Origin: Dyadobacter sp. CY326
GTDB lineage: Bacteria; Bacteroidota; Bacteroidia; Cytophagales; Spirosomataceae
Reading direction: 5' to 3'
NCBI RefSeq assembly: GCF_021390515.1
Contig: NZ_JAJUXI010000012.1
Span: forward strand, 124,001 to 188,000
DNA: 64,000 bases
The notes under the pieces are model-generated. The model did not search any database. It was not told where the DNA came from and saw nothing but the letters and a program-made list of their open reading frames with translations. This document shows positions 8,343-17,311 of this stretch, piece after piece (the stretch's first letter is position 1; every line of letters begins with the position of its first letter). A program made the translations under genes and the position numbers.

Positions 8343-9023
8343 TTACTTTGCAGCGACAGGCTTCTGCAATACGTCGATAAAATCAGAAGCAGCCATTTGC
8401 AGTTTCAAAGCAAAACGGTCAATTTTCATATTTAGCAAGTGATAGCCCGCGTAAGCGATCAAACCAATGATAAGACCAGATCCTGACGTGATCATCTTTT
8501 CGTACATCCCGCCCGCAATGGTGCTGATATTGAAGTCATTAGAAATAGAAATGTCGTAGAAAATACGGATAATCCCTGAAATTGTTCCTACGAAACCAAG
8601 CATTGGCGCAATACCCGCGATAACGCCCAAATAAGGAAGATTTCCTTCCATACGCTGAATTTCGATCTGACTTGCATTCTCGATTGTCGTTTCAATGTCT
8701 TTGATCGGGTAACCGATGCGTCCGATGGCTCTTTCCAGAATTCGGCCCGCAGCATTGCGTTGGTTGCGGCAAAGCGATTCGGCAGATTTCAGGTTTCCTT
8801 GCTGAATAAAATCTTTCACACTGTCAATCACTCCCGGATCAATTTTCCCATTGGCACCAATGCCCAGAAAACGCTCTATAATAAGGAAGAGTGTTGCCAG
8901 AAAAAGTAGTCCGAGCGGCAACATTACCCAGCCTCCCTTTGCAAGAAGATCAATAACAGAAAGCCCCTGATCGGCAACGGGTGCGGCCAAAGTAGAATCA
9001 GCAAGTGCTTGTAGCAGCATCAT
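8343..9023 (-). CDS. exbB: MotA/TolQ/ExbB proton channel family protein
   Basis: A 226-residue inner-membrane proton channel subunit. Membrane helix 1 is near residues 31-51 (WVMLPLGLLFLATLFLIIE), followed by a cytoplasmic region. Helices 2 and 3 follow, with the family hallmark YLGVIAGIAPMLGFVGTISG and ITSGSGLIIGLIAYAGYHLL. Two adjacent ATG codons (9021 and 9018 on this strand) are possible starts. It is the first gene of exbB-exbD. A candidate -7 element lies about 105 bp upstream. Confidence 0.92.
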   Translation of the reverse strand: MMLLQALADSTLAAPVADQGLSVIDLLAKGGWVMLPLGLLFLATLFLIIERFLGIGANGKIDPGVIDSVKDFIQQGNLKSAESLCRNQRNAAGRILERAIGRIGYPIKDIETTIENASQIEIQRMEGNLPYLGVIAGIAPMLGFVGTISGIIRIFYDISISNDFNISTIAGGMYEKMITSGSGLIIGLIAYAGYHLLNMKIDRFALKLQMAASDFIDVLQKPVAAK

Positions 9024-9127
9024 ATTGGTTGTAAAAGTGAATGTTAAGCTAATGAAATAGAGGTCAATTCGGTCGAAAAACGGCTTTGAACATAAACGGA
9101 GACTATGCCCCCTTATTGTTTAAAGGG

Positions 9128-9135
9128 CAAATATA
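9128..9135 (-). promoter_or_regulatory. Weak candidate -7 element for exbBD
   Basis: On the minus strand this reads TATATTTG, matching TAnnTTTG, in the 264-bp divergent gap upstream of exbB. No -33 TTG was found at the expected distance, so support is weak. Confidence 0.35.
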
Positions 9136-9287
9136 GGAAAATTACTCTTTGCGAGTCGATAAATGAAGGCCGTCATAAGCAGCTTTGCACAATTAAAAAT
9201 CACTTGGTCAAAATTTTCATAGCACCGCATTCCCGAGACAACCAAATGTCCGTTAACATTGTCCTGTAAATCAAACGCGCTCTCCGA

Positions 9288-9758
9288 ATGAAAAACACTT
9301 TACCCCTTCTCTTCCTGCTTGTTACTCTCATCAGCTGCGAACATTGCGGACCACAGAAAGAACTTAGCCTGAGAATTGATATTCAGCGGGATTCACTACA
9401 ACTCGATTCAGTTTCGGCCATAGGCGCATTGGATCAAACGGTTTTTCAGCAACAAGTGAGCAACACGACCTCAGGTTTCAGACGGCTGGACTTGCCGATC
9501 TCATTGCTGGCCGACAGCACAACTTATATATTCGCTTACGAAACCCGGACAGATACATTGACAGTATTTTACAAACGTGATTTTTACTACAAAGACGGAT
9601 GCGGATTTGTAGTAGACGCGCATGCGCCCGCATCGGCGACCCAAGTCAAATCTACATTCAAGAAAGCTGGAATTTCGTACGAGCCATATGTTCGCAAGGA
9701 AAGACGCAAGTGGGGAGTGACAGGCAGCGATGGAATCTCAATTTTTGTAGAATTATGA
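9288..9758 (+). CDS. Small lipoprotein of unknown function
   Basis: A 156-residue protein with a lipoprotein signal peptide (LLFLLVTLISC, Cys at about residue 17), then a mostly beta-type body. A cysteine pair EHCGP sits just after the lipobox, and the protein ends in KWGVTGSDGISIFVEL. The family was not recognised. Its TGA overlaps the ATG of the next gene (ATGA), so translational coupling with that outer-membrane-like protein is likely. The MbnP/MbnH pair follows, so a shared envelope role is possible but unproven. Confidence 0.8.
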   Translation: MKNTLPLLFLLVTLISCEHCGPQKELSLRIDIQRDSLQLDSVSAIGALDQTVFQQQVSNTTSGFRRLDLPISLLADSTTYIFAYETRTDTLTVFYKRDFYYKDGCGFVVDAHAPASATQVKSTFKKAGISYEPYVRKERRKWGVTGSDGISIFVEL

Positions 9759-10396
9759 GAAAGCTTTCTTTAATGTTGCTACTGTCTTTTTTAGCGATTA
9801 ATGTCAATGCCCAGCAGGCGAAAAATCATTGGTATATTGGCCTGGATGCATTTAAAGGCATTCCCTCTTATGTCCTTCCAAATAAATTCGTTTTGAAAAA
9901 CACTTTTATCATTGAACCATTGGTTCGTATGGACGTGCAGGATTCTCGAAAAAGTGTTGTGTTTGGTGCAGGTTATGCAAAGGGAACGACAAAGGTTATT
10001 AGTGAACAAATTCCATTTCAAAACTTCCGAGGCTTTTATATCAAAGCCAGTTATGAAGTTAAAAATTTAAACCGACCCATGCATATTGGCATTGGTCCGA
10101 TCATTTCCCTGTCTGACTTCAATGGCAATTATCGATTCAAAGGACCTGTTTTTGGAGATTACGAAGGCAGCGTTCACGAGAAACGGATTGCTTTCGGCGC
10201 CGAAGGAAATTTCTCTTATGATGTTCGGGTAAGCAAAAAAATTGCATTGCGCTTGCTGTTAAGAGGTTCAGTTGCAACACATCCAAGCAGCAATATGTAC
10301 ATTCAATATTTCCCAGGCATTGGTTACAACAAAGGAATTGATAACATTCTCGTTTCCGGCGGCTTCGCTACCCAGTTGTATTATCGGATCAATTAA
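9755..10396 (+). CDS. Exported beta-barrel-like protein, unknown function
   Basis: A 213-residue protein with signal peptide MRKLSLMLLLSFLAINVNAQ. The body alternates aromatic and polar strands (SVVFGAGYAKGTTKV, GFYIKASYEVKN, ILVSGGFATQLYYRIN) and ends in an aromatic-rich strand, as small outer-membrane barrels do. An upstream in-frame extension exists, but the signal peptide and the ATGA overlap with the previous gene fix ATG at 9755. No family was recognised. Confidence 0.8.
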   Translation: MRKLSLMLLLSFLAINVNAQQAKNHWYIGLDAFKGIPSYVLPNKFVLKNTFIIEPLVRMDVQDSRKSVVFGAGYAKGTTKVISEQIPFQNFRGFYIKASYEVKNLNRPMHIGIGPIISLSDFNGNYRFKGPVFGDYEGSVHEKRIAFGAEGNFSYDVRVSKKIALRLLLRGSVATHPSSNMYIQYFPGIGYNKGIDNILVSGGFATQLYYRIN

Positions 10397-10568
10397 TGCC
10401 GCATATTTGAAAACATTTATTTTCCTGTTCAACCGCACTATTTTCGCATAAATCCAACCATTTTTCTGTTTAGAATTTACAGAAAAACATTGCTCAATGA
10501 TAACGCTGAACAGACGCTGTGTTTCGAAAAGCGCGTCCGCGCCCATCATTCCTCTAAATTCGAATGGC

Positions 10569-11387
10569 ATGAAAAAAACATTCTCATATCTGTTGCTGTC
10601 GACGGTAACAGTTGTTTTCATCGCTGCAATTATTTGCTGCACAGATGATCCCTTGCCACTTCCAACCACTACGGGCAGTGTCAAATTGAAATTCGATAAT
10701 GTGATGGGCGCAAAAGATTTAAAGCTCGACACCGACACGTATACCAATGCGGCCGGGGAAGATTTTACGGTTAGCAAACTCAATTATTACGTCTCTAACA
10801 TCAAGTTAATCGCTGCGGCGGGAAGCAATTTCACTGTCCCGCAAGATTCGAGTTATTTCCTGATCAGGGAAGGGAATGTTGATTCACAGCAAATTACAAT
10901 TAATCATGTTCCGGCAGGCAATTACACCGGCATCGAATTCGTCATTGGGATTGACAGCCTTAGAAGCGTTTCGGATGCTTCCAAACGGACCGGGATTCTA
11001 GACAAGGATTCAGGTCCAACTAATGAAGAAGCCATGTATTGGGATTGGAATCCGGGTTACATCTTTTTAAAACTCGAAGGAAATTCCGATTCTGCAACTT
11101 CCGCAAATGGCAAATTTTACTATCATATCGGCGGCTTTGGGGGCCTTACAGAGAAGACATTGAACAACATTCGCGTAGCAAAAATCGATTTTGGAAGTCA
11201 AACAGCCACTGTGTCGCAAAATGCAGTAACCAGAATCAATCTGAAAGCGGACATTCTTAAAGTCTTCAACGGCCCGACGAAATTGAGCATTAAGGAAAAC
11301 ACGAGTGTGATGTTTATGCCATTTTCCAAAAATATCGCTGACAATTATATGCGCATGTTCAGTTTGGATCAAATCAACAACCAGTAA
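10569..11387 (+). CDS. MbnP-family copper-type protein
   Basis: A 272-residue exported protein, probably a lipoprotein (hydrophobic leader ending AAIICC). It fits the MbnP family: KLKFDNVMGAKDL, the LNYYVSNIKL strand, then EEAMYWDWNPGYIFLKLEG at about 153-171, with the family tryptophans at W158 and W160, and FYYHIGGFGG. In the characterised methanobactin system, MbnH oxidises a tryptophan of MbnP to kynurenine and thereby builds a copper site. An upstream in-frame ATG (10497) exists, but 10569 begins the leader. The gap to the MbnH-like gene is 15 bp. Copper binding here is inferred from the family. Confidence 0.78.
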   Translation: MKKTFSYLLLSTVTVVFIAAIICCTDDPLPLPTTTGSVKLKFDNVMGAKDLKLDTDTYTNAAGEDFTVSKLNYYVSNIKLIAAAGSNFTVPQDSSYFLIREGNVDSQQITINHVPAGNYTGIEFVIGIDSLRSVSDASKRTGILDKDSGPTNEEAMYWDWNPGYIFLKLEGNSDSATSANGKFYYHIGGFGGLTEKTLNNIRVAKIDFGSQTATVSQNAVTRINLKADILKVFNGPTKLSIKENTSVMFMPFSKNIADNYMRMFSLDQINNQ

Positions 11388-11402
11388 GGCAGTTCGGTGG
11401 AT

Positions 11403-12533
11403 ATGAAAAAGGCGATTTGGCTTTTTGTTGTGCTCTTGCTCCTGTTTCAAGGGACTATTTCCTGCAATAAAACCTCCGAAAATCCTAAACCGGAGCCTGC
11501 CAAAAACACGCCAACGCCCTTGGAGTGGAAAAAACCAGCGTATTTCCCCGATCCAGTTTACGATTTGTCAAAAAATCCCTTAACAGTCGAAGGCGTTGAA
11601 CTCGGGCGCTTCCTTTTCTATGACGGCATTCTTTCTCGCACTGACAAAATTGGCTGCGGAACTTGCCATCAGCAACAAGCTGCATTCACACACCACGGTC
11701 ACGATTTAAGTCACGGCGTCGACGATCAGCTGGGAACAAGAAACTCGCCTTCTGTGCAGAACATGGCGTTCAGTTCAAGTTTTTTTTGGGACGGCGGCGT
11801 GCACGATCTGGATCTTGTTCCGCCGGTTCCCATTCAGAATGAGGTTGAAATGGGCGAGCGTGTGGGAAATGTCGTTGAAAAATTGCGCAAAACGCCCGTT
11901 GCCGGCGCGGCTAAGCAGGTGAATTATCCCAAAATGTTCAATGCAGCTTTTGGAACCGACGAAATCAATGCTGATCGGATGATGAAAGCGCTGTCGCAGT
12001 TTATGATGACTATGGTTTCAGCCACTTCTCGCTATGACTATTTTTTGCAAGGAGACGCATCTGCATTAACCGATTTGGAAAAGCAGGGTTTGACCCTTTT
12101 TAAACAAAATTGCGCTTCCTGTCACGCCAGCGAGCTTTTTACAGATTTAAGTTTCAGAAATAACGGTTTAATTCCCAATAAAATCAACGATCAGGGAAGA
12201 TATGCGATCACACTGAATGAAGCTGACCGGCTGAAATTCAAAGTCCCAAGTTTGCGCAATGTGGGCCTCACTGCGCCTTACATGCACGACGGCCGTTTCA
12301 CAACTTTGGAACAGGTCTTAAACCATTATGCCAATGATCAGAACGGAAGCAAAGACAGCATTTTTGTCTCGCCAACCCTGGATCCGTTGCTGCAAAAAGC
12401 TGGTCAGAAACGAGGAATTAAGCTTTCTGCGAATGAAAAACAGTCGATTATCGCTTTTTTGAAAACATTAAACGACGAGCAATTCATCAACGACAAACGC
12501 TTTTCGGACCCTGGCATCGGCACATCATTGTAG
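11403..12533 (+). CDS. Di-haem cytochrome c peroxidase/MauG family (MbnH-like)
   Basis: A 376-residue periplasmic lipoprotein (lipobox GTISC, C21) with two c-type haem sites, CGTCH at 85-89 and CASCH at 237-241. SFFWDGG near residue 129 carries the conserved Trp between the haems of this family. VPSLRNVGLTAPYMHDGRF near 290 is the usual C-terminal haem-ligand region. It could be a peroxidase or a MauG/MbnH-type protein-modifying oxidase. The preceding MbnP-family gene, 15 bp away, favours the latter. ATG at 11403 is preferred over GTG at 11397. Confidence 0.9.
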   Translation: MKKAIWLFVVLLLLFQGTISCNKTSENPKPEPAKNTPTPLEWKKPAYFPDPVYDLSKNPLTVEGVELGRFLFYDGILSRTDKIGCGTCHQQQAAFTHHGHDLSHGVDDQLGTRNSPSVQNMAFSSSFFWDGGVHDLDLVPPVPIQNEVEMGERVGNVVEKLRKTPVAGAAKQVNYPKMFNAAFGTDEINADRMMKALSQFMMTMVSATSRYDYFLQGDASALTDLEKQGLTLFKQNCASCHASELFTDLSFRNNGLIPNKINDQGRYAITLNEADRLKFKVPSLRNVGLTAPYMHDGRFTTLEQVLNHYANDQNGSKDSIFVSPTLDPLLQKAGQKRGIKLSANEKQSIIAFLKTLNDEQFINDKRFSDPGIGTSL

Positions 12534-12675
12534 GTCGCGGAAGCAAATTTTCCTTACAGTAAAAATGACGCTTATCATGTCTTTAACCATGATTAAACAT
12601 TCATTAAAATAGAGGAATATTGCCCGATGCATTGTTACTTTGTACGAATTTAAAAGCTGCCAATTAATATAAAAT

Positions 12676-13005
12676 ATGCAAAGCGGAGAAAAAAACGCAC
12701 AGCCCTGGTTGGGAAAAATGCAGGAAAAGTGGGGATTGGAGACAACCAGACAGGTTCTTTTGGTTTTAGCAGTTTTTAGCTTGGCGGGTTCATCCGTGGT
12801 CTGGCTTAGAAAAGGGCTTTTCTTCCTGTTGGGTTACGACGAACTGACTCCAATGTGGCTGAAAACGATTACATACATTCTCTTTATTTTTCCAACTTAT
12901 CAAACGCTGTTACTGATGTACGGCTTTTTGCTAGGCCAGTTCTCGTTTTTTTGGGAAAAAGAAAAGAAAATGTTCCGCTGGATAAAGGCGAAATTTGCTA
13001 AATAA
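12676..13005 (+). CDS. Small two-helix membrane protein (DUF6787-like)
   Basis: A 109-residue protein with two membrane segments (VLLVLAVFSLAGSSVVWL and ITYILFIFPTYQTLLLMYGFLLGQF), a WLGKMQEKWG start and a FFWEKEKKMFRWIKAK tail. The pattern resembles the Bacteroidota DUF6787 proteins, from memory. Function is unknown. It stands alone between the MbnH-like gene and ffh, with a hairpin downstream. Confidence 0.65.
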   Translation: MQSGEKNAQPWLGKMQEKWGLETTRQVLLVLAVFSLAGSSVVWLRKGLFFLLGYDELTPMWLKTITYILFIFPTYQTLLLMYGFLLGQFSFFWEKEKKMFRWIKAKFAK

Positions 13006-13044
13006 CAGTCATTTCCGAAGCCAGGGCTTCAAACCAAATATTGT

Positions 13045-13082
13045 AGGAGTGCCGGAATTAACCTTCCTGTACTCCTTATTTT
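13045..13082 (+). terminator. Stem-loop terminator before ffh
   Basis: Arms 13045-13057 and 13064-13076 pair over 13 positions, with one mismatch and one G-T, around a 6-nt loop. A T/A-rich tract (TATTTTATTTAT) follows. It ends the 12676 transcript. Confidence 0.55.
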
Positions 13083-13087
13083 ATTTA

Positions 13088-13095
13088 TACCTTTG
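13088..13095 (+). promoter_or_regulatory. Candidate -7 element for ffh (TACCTTTG)
   Basis: TACCTTTG matches TAnnTTTG 43 bp before the ffh ATG and directly follows a terminator. No good -33 TTG is present. Confidence 0.5.
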
Positions 13096-13137
13096 TATTT
13101 TATTTCAATTAAAGTTTAGAATCATACATATCATTCC

Positions 13138-14460
13138 ATGTTTGAAAACTTACAGGACAAGCTAAACAACGCCTTTCGCACACTAAAAGGAAAGGACAGA
13201 ATATCTGATATAAATGTTGCTGCAACCACAAAGGAAGTCCGCAAAGCACTTGTTGATGCCGACGTTAACTTTAGAGTTGCCAAGGAAATTACAGACCGGA
13301 TTCGCGAAAAAGCGCTCGACAGAAAGATTCTAATCTCTGTTGAACCGGGCCAAATGTTTGTCAAAATCGTTCAGGAAGAGCTTACCGAGCTCATGGGCGG
13401 CCAGGCGGAAGGCATCAACATTAAAGGTGATCCGGCCGTGATCCTGATTGCAGGTTTGCAGGGTTCAGGTAAAACGACTTTTTCCGGTAAACTGGCAACA
13501 TTGCTCAAAAAACAAGGCCGTCAGGTTTTGCTAACAGCCTGCGACGTTTATCGTCCGGCTGCGATTGAACAGTTGAAAGTGCTTGGCGAGCAAGTTGGTG
13601 TAGAAGTTTATTCGGAGCCAGAAAATAAAAATGCGGTTGACATTGCCAGAAATGCAGTGGCTCATGCAAGAAAAGTTGGCAAGAAAATCGTGATTGTCGA
13701 TACTGCCGGTCGTTTGGCTGTGGATGAGGTCATGATGCAAGAGGTTGAGGACATTAAATCTGCGGTTAAGCCTTCTGAAATCCTGTTTGTGGTCGATTCC
13801 ATGACGGGTCAGGATGCGGTTAATACGGCCAAGACTTTCAATGAGCGCCTGAATTTTGATGGCGTGGTTCTTACCAAATTGGATGGTGACGCGCGTGGTG
13901 GAGCAGCCCTTTCGATTCGTCAAATTGTTGACAAGCCGATTAAATACATTAGCACGGGCGAAAAAATGGAAGCGCTCGATTCCTTTTATCCTGACCGTAT
14001 GGCGAGCAGGATTTTGGGGATGGGAGACGTTATTTCTTTGGTTGAGCGTGCGCAACAAGCGTTTGACGAGGATGAAGCCAAACGCATTAATGCCAAAATG
14101 CGTCAGAACAAATTTGATTTTGACGACTTCTTAGGCCAATTGCAGCAGATCAAGAAGATGGGAAATGTGAAAGATCTGATCGGCATGATCCCGGGAATGG
14201 GCAGTGCCATGAAGGATATGGACATTGATAACGAATCATTCAAACCCATCGAAGCCATCATTCAGTCGATGACCAAAAAGGAGCGGGAAAATCCCGATAT
14301 GATCGATGGAAGCCGAAAAAAACGCATTGCAGCCGGAAGTGGAACATCAATTTTGCAGGTTAATAACTTGATCAAGCAATTTGACGAAATGCGTAAGATG
14401 ATGAAGAAAATGAACACCATGCAGGCAGCTGGCAAGTTGGGCAAAGCAATGCGCCGCTAG
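13138..14460 (+). CDS. ffh: Signal recognition particle protein Ffh
   Basis: A 440-residue SRP54 homologue that binds signal sequences and SRP RNA and delivers ribosomes to FtsY. It has an N-domain four-helix bundle (residues 1-95), then the G domain with P-loop GLQGSGKT (106-113), DTAGR (188-192) and TKLDGDARGG (246-255). The methionine-rich M domain runs from about 325 to the end (IGMIPGMGSAMKDMD, GSGTSILQVNNLIKQFDEM). It is complete and of normal length. Confidence 0.98.
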   Translation: MFENLQDKLNNAFRTLKGKDRISDINVAATTKEVRKALVDADVNFRVAKEITDRIREKALDRKILISVEPGQMFVKIVQEELTELMGGQAEGINIKGDPAVILIAGLQGSGKTTFSGKLATLLKKQGRQVLLTACDVYRPAAIEQLKVLGEQVGVEVYSEPENKNAVDIARNAVAHARKVGKKIVIVDTAGRLAVDEVMMQEVEDIKSAVKPSEILFVVDSMTGQDAVNTAKTFNERLNFDGVVLTKLDGDARGGAALSIRQIVDKPIKYISTGEKMEALDSFYPDRMASRILGMGDVISLVERAQQAFDEDEAKRINAKMRQNKFDFDDFLGQLQQIKKMGNVKDLIGMIPGMGSAMKDMDIDNESFKPIEAIIQSMTKKERENPDMIDGSRKKRIAAGSGTSILQVNNLIKQFDEMRKMMKKMNTMQAAGKLGKAMRR

Positions 14461-14502
14461 TTCAAAAACCCGCAAGTCTTTTTACTCACTCATCGCTCGT
14501 TA

Positions 14503-15003
14503 ATGAAACGGATTTTTTTTGTACTGACGTTAATTCTCTTTCTTAATCAACAAAAACTAAGCGCGCAGGCTTCGGTTGGATATTATCCGTGGAGCAGTTT
14601 GCTGACAATCAGCACAAATTCCAAGAAAGTGGTTTGGTTGGACGCACGTTTTCAAACGAATTCGCTTTTCAGCAGTTTGAGTGTCGACCTTTTACCCATG
14701 ATTAATTTGAAAAGAGGCGAAGTGGTGCAATGGTATTTGGGCGGCGGTTTGAGATTAAATCCACTTTATCGCATTGCAGATGCCGATGCCGATCTGATCA
14801 CGATTGACGGTTATTCGGTAAACTTTGGCGCCCGGATTTCGCCTTTGCCGCAAAACAGACGTTTTCAAATTGCAGTGGAGCTTAATCCTTATGTTAAAGA
14901 TGATTTTGCCAGCGGTGTTCTGAAAAGTCACTTTGGGCTCGTTTATATTTTTGGTAAACGAAAAAAAGAAGAGCCGGTTACTGAACCTGCTTTAAATCCT
15001 TAA
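14503..15003 (+). CDS. Exported outer-membrane-like protein, unknown function
   Basis: A 166-residue protein with signal peptide MKRIFFVLTLILFLNQQKLSAQ. The body alternates in short strands (VVWLDARFQTNSLFSSLSVD, VVQWYLGGGLRLNP, FQIAVELNPYVKDD) that suggest a small beta-barrel, followed by HFGLVYIFGKRKKEEP and a charged, proline-containing tail. No family was recognised. It starts 42 bp after ffh and is closed by a strong bidirectional hairpin. Confidence 0.72.
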   Translation: MKRIFFVLTLILFLNQQKLSAQASVGYYPWSSLLTISTNSKKVVWLDARFQTNSLFSSLSVDLLPMINLKRGEVVQWYLGGGLRLNPLYRIADADADLITIDGYSVNFGARISPLPQNRRFQIAVELNPYVKDDFASGVLKSHFGLVYIFGKRKKEEPVTEPALNP

Positions 15004-15016
15004 ATATACTTGTTAC

Positions 15017-15072
15017 AAAGAGAAAGCTCTCAAATTCAGCGCGTTGCCGAGTTTGAGAGCTTTCTCTTTTTG
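15017..15072. terminator. Strong bidirectional terminator hairpin
   Basis: A perfect 18-bp stem (15017-15034 with 15052-15069; arms begin AAAGAGAAAGC and end GCTTTCTCTTT) with a 17-nt loop. It is flanked by T and A tracts and sits between convergent genes, so it can serve both strands. Confidence 0.9.
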
Positions 15073-15083
15073 TTTGTTAAGCG

Positions 15084-15749
15084 TTAGTTTCCTCCGCGGC
15101 CAGCTTTGTAGGAATCATATTCTTCCAAAAGTGTCCTCAAATCGTCGTCACCAGCGAAATCCAGTTGCGATTCACGGATAATGTAGTTCATCTTATTTTT
15201 TTCGTCGGTCAACAATTTCAAAAAGCTGTTCCTATTGCTCAATTGAACTGGGTTGAGCTTATCATTTTTCAAAATATACAACTTCGCAGTCGGCTCCATC
15301 GTGCGTGTGGCGCTTGCCTTTTCGACTTTTATGGGCGCCACATATTTTTTCAAAAGCTTCGTGTTACCGTCATAAATTACCCTGTAAAAGCTTTTGTCAG
15401 TTTGTTCCGCCACGGCTGGAAAACCGTTTTTGAAAATATAAAGGTCGGTGCCGGTCGGAATCGTAAACTCTTTCACACCCGTAGAAACCCGGAACAAACC
15501 CGAGTCAGCTTTATATTCGATTTCGTCTTTTTTCAGGTCGTATCTGATCTTTACACCATCGTGGACAATGTCATCATTTGTGCGGACAGTGCCCAAATAA
15601 TAGTCTTTAAAGAGATAGGGTGAGCTCTCTCCATCGGCAGTTGCAGTTTCCTGGTAAGGTGTTCCCGCTAATCCCGTTGAATCCTGCGCAAGCAAAGCAT
15701 TACTCCAAAGAAAGAAAGAGAGCATAAAAAATCTTAGTACACATTTCAT
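15084..15749 (-). CDS. Exported protein of unknown function
   Basis: A 221-residue protein with a signal peptide ending NALLAQ. The body has repeated beta-type segments (GVKIRYDLKKDEIEYKADSG, GTDLYIFKNGFPAV, KSFYRVIYDGNTKLLKKYV), and the C-terminus is helical and acidic (DDDLRTLLEEYDSYKAGRGG). The middle part alternates strands and charged turns in a way that suggests a rigid exported domain. No family was recognised and there is no operon partner. Confidence 0.75.
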   Translation of the reverse strand: MKCVLRFFMLSFFLWSNALLAQDSTGLAGTPYQETATADGESSPYLFKDYYLGTVRTNDDIVHDGVKIRYDLKKDEIEYKADSGLFRVSTGVKEFTIPTGTDLYIFKNGFPAVAEQTDKSFYRVIYDGNTKLLKKYVAPIKVEKASATRTMEPTAKLYILKNDKLNPVQLSNRNSFLKLLTDEKNKMNYIIRESQLDFAGDDDLRTLLEEYDSYKAGRGGN

Positions 15750-15819
15750 GATAAAGTTGGTTAATTTGATAAGTTCGAAGACTGATAATGCGAGAATTTA
15801 GATTGCTGGCATCTTTCTG

Positions 15820-15827
15820 TACTTTTG
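15820..15827 (+). promoter_or_regulatory. Candidate -7 element for nuoN (TACTTTTG)
   Basis: TACTTTTG matches TAnnTTTG. The TTG at 15825, which could be read as a start, is inside this element, so the true start is more likely downstream. Confidence 0.45.
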
Positions 15828-15851
15828 CCAAAAAAATTGTACCCGCTCAAA

Positions 15852-17309
15852 TTGGATATTAACGACCAGCTCATACATATACGCCGAAGTCTGGCAGGAA
15901 TTACTCCTGAGATTTTTCTGGCACTGCTCTTTTGCTTCTTCCTCCTTGCGGAACTTGTGTTTTTGCGTTGGCTCAAAAAAGAAAAAATCGCTTCCTATCT
16001 GCAAAACATAGCCCTGGCAGGCAGCATTGTCACATTATTGCTGATTCTGGGACAATGGAACGCCGAACCAGCCTTCCGATTCCAACCGCTTCTATTCCTG
16101 GACAGGCAGGCGGTTTTTTTCAAAATCATGATCACGCTCGCCTGGATTTTTACCCTGATCCACGTTCGCGTATTGAAATACGACTTCCCTCCCGAGTTTA
16201 ACGCATTGCTGATTGCGGCCGTTTTAGGCATGAACCTGCTGACAATGTCGACACATTTGCTGACCATTTATTTGTCATTAGAATTGATTTCAATCAGCTC
16301 CTATTTACTCGTTTCCATTTCACCTTACAAGAAAGCAGCCGAAGGAGGCATTAAATATTTGCTTTTTGGCGCAGCAAGCTCAGCAGTAATGCTTTATGGA
16401 ATTTCACTAATTTATGGTCTGACCGGAACAATGGACATTACGAGCGAGGCAATGACTGCCGGTCTGATGAACAATCCGCCATTGGTGATAACGGTAACCA
16501 TTGTACTGATGCTTGCCGGATTACTTTTTAAGCTTTCCCTCGTGCCATTTCATGTCTGGACGCCGGACGTTTACGAGGCCGCTCCTACTCCTCTAGTCTC
16601 ATTTTTATCCGTTGCGCCGAAAGCCGCAGTCGTGCTGGTGCTCATGCGCCTGGCCGGGATTTTGCCCGCTCAATATTTCCCTATTTTAGGTGGAATTGCA
16701 TTGATCAGCATGACTATTGGGAACCTTGCCGCATTGCTTCAAACCAATGCCAGGCGACTGCTCGCTTATTCATCCATTGCCCAGGCCGGCTATCTCCTTG
16801 TCGGAATTGCTGCTTACAGCCGCTTTGGTTTTGAATCGGCTGTTTTTTACACGGCGGCATATCTTGTCATCAATCTCGCCGTTTTCTTTCTGATTGATCT
16901 TTTGCAACCCATTTCCAACACAAATCTAACCGCATTTGAAGGGTTAGGTCGCCGAAATATGTGGGTTTCCAGTATTCTGACCATTGTAATGATCGCATTG
17001 GCAGGCTTGCCGCCCACAGCAGGTTTCACATCCAAGTTGTTGGTGTTTTCGGCACTTTGGGAAAGTTATCGCCAGCAGGCTTTCCCCTGGATGTTATGGC
17101 TGCTCATCGGCGGAATCCTGAATGCAGCCATATCCCTCGCTTATTATCTGAGAATCCCTTATTTGTTGTTTTTCAAAGCATTGAATCAGAAAAAAGCGCC
17201 TTCTAATCAAAGCATAACGGGTAAGGTCATTGCTGGAATGCTGGTGATAACCATTATTCTGCTATTCTTTAACCCCGGGTTGATCACAAAATGGATTTCC
17301 GCATTTTGA
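15852..17309 (+). CDS. nuoN: NADH-quinone oxidoreductase subunit N
   Basis: A polytopic membrane protein of about 485 residues, one of the antiporter-like proton-pumping subunits of complex I. GITPEIFLALLFCFFLL opens the first helix. SLELISISSYLLVSISPYKK and AAEGGIKYLLFGAASSAVMLYG hold the functional Glu and Lys residues, and KLSLVPFHVWTPDVYEAAP is the family signature. Three TTG codons (15825, 15837, 15852) are possible starts; 15852 is chosen because a -7 element overlaps the first. No other nuo gene is next to it, although nuoN normally ends the operon. It converges on the TraB gene with a 2-bp gap. Confidence 0.93.
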   Translation: MDINDQLIHIRRSLAGITPEIFLALLFCFFLLAELVFLRWLKKEKIASYLQNIALAGSIVTLLLILGQWNAEPAFRFQPLLFLDRQAVFFKIMITLAWIFTLIHVRVLKYDFPPEFNALLIAAVLGMNLLTMSTHLLTIYLSLELISISSYLLVSISPYKKAAEGGIKYLLFGAASSAVMLYGISLIYGLTGTMDITSEAMTAGLMNNPPLVITVTIVLMLAGLLFKLSLVPFHVWTPDVYEAAPTPLVSFLSVAPKAAVVLVLMRLAGILPAQYFPILGGIALISMTIGNLAALLQTNARRLLAYSSIAQAGYLLVGIAAYSRFGFESAVFYTAAYLVINLAVFFLIDLLQPISNTNLTAFEGLGRRNMWVSSILTIVMIALAGLPPTAGFTSKLLVFSALWESYRQQAFPWMLWLLIGGILNAAISLAYYLRIPYLLFFKALNQKKAPSNQSITGKVIAGMLVITIILLFFNPGLITKWISAF

Positions 17310-17311
17310 AT

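Noticed and set aside
15165..15623. 152-codon plus-strand frame
   Set aside because: It is antisense to the exported protein at 15084-15749, which has a clear signal peptide.
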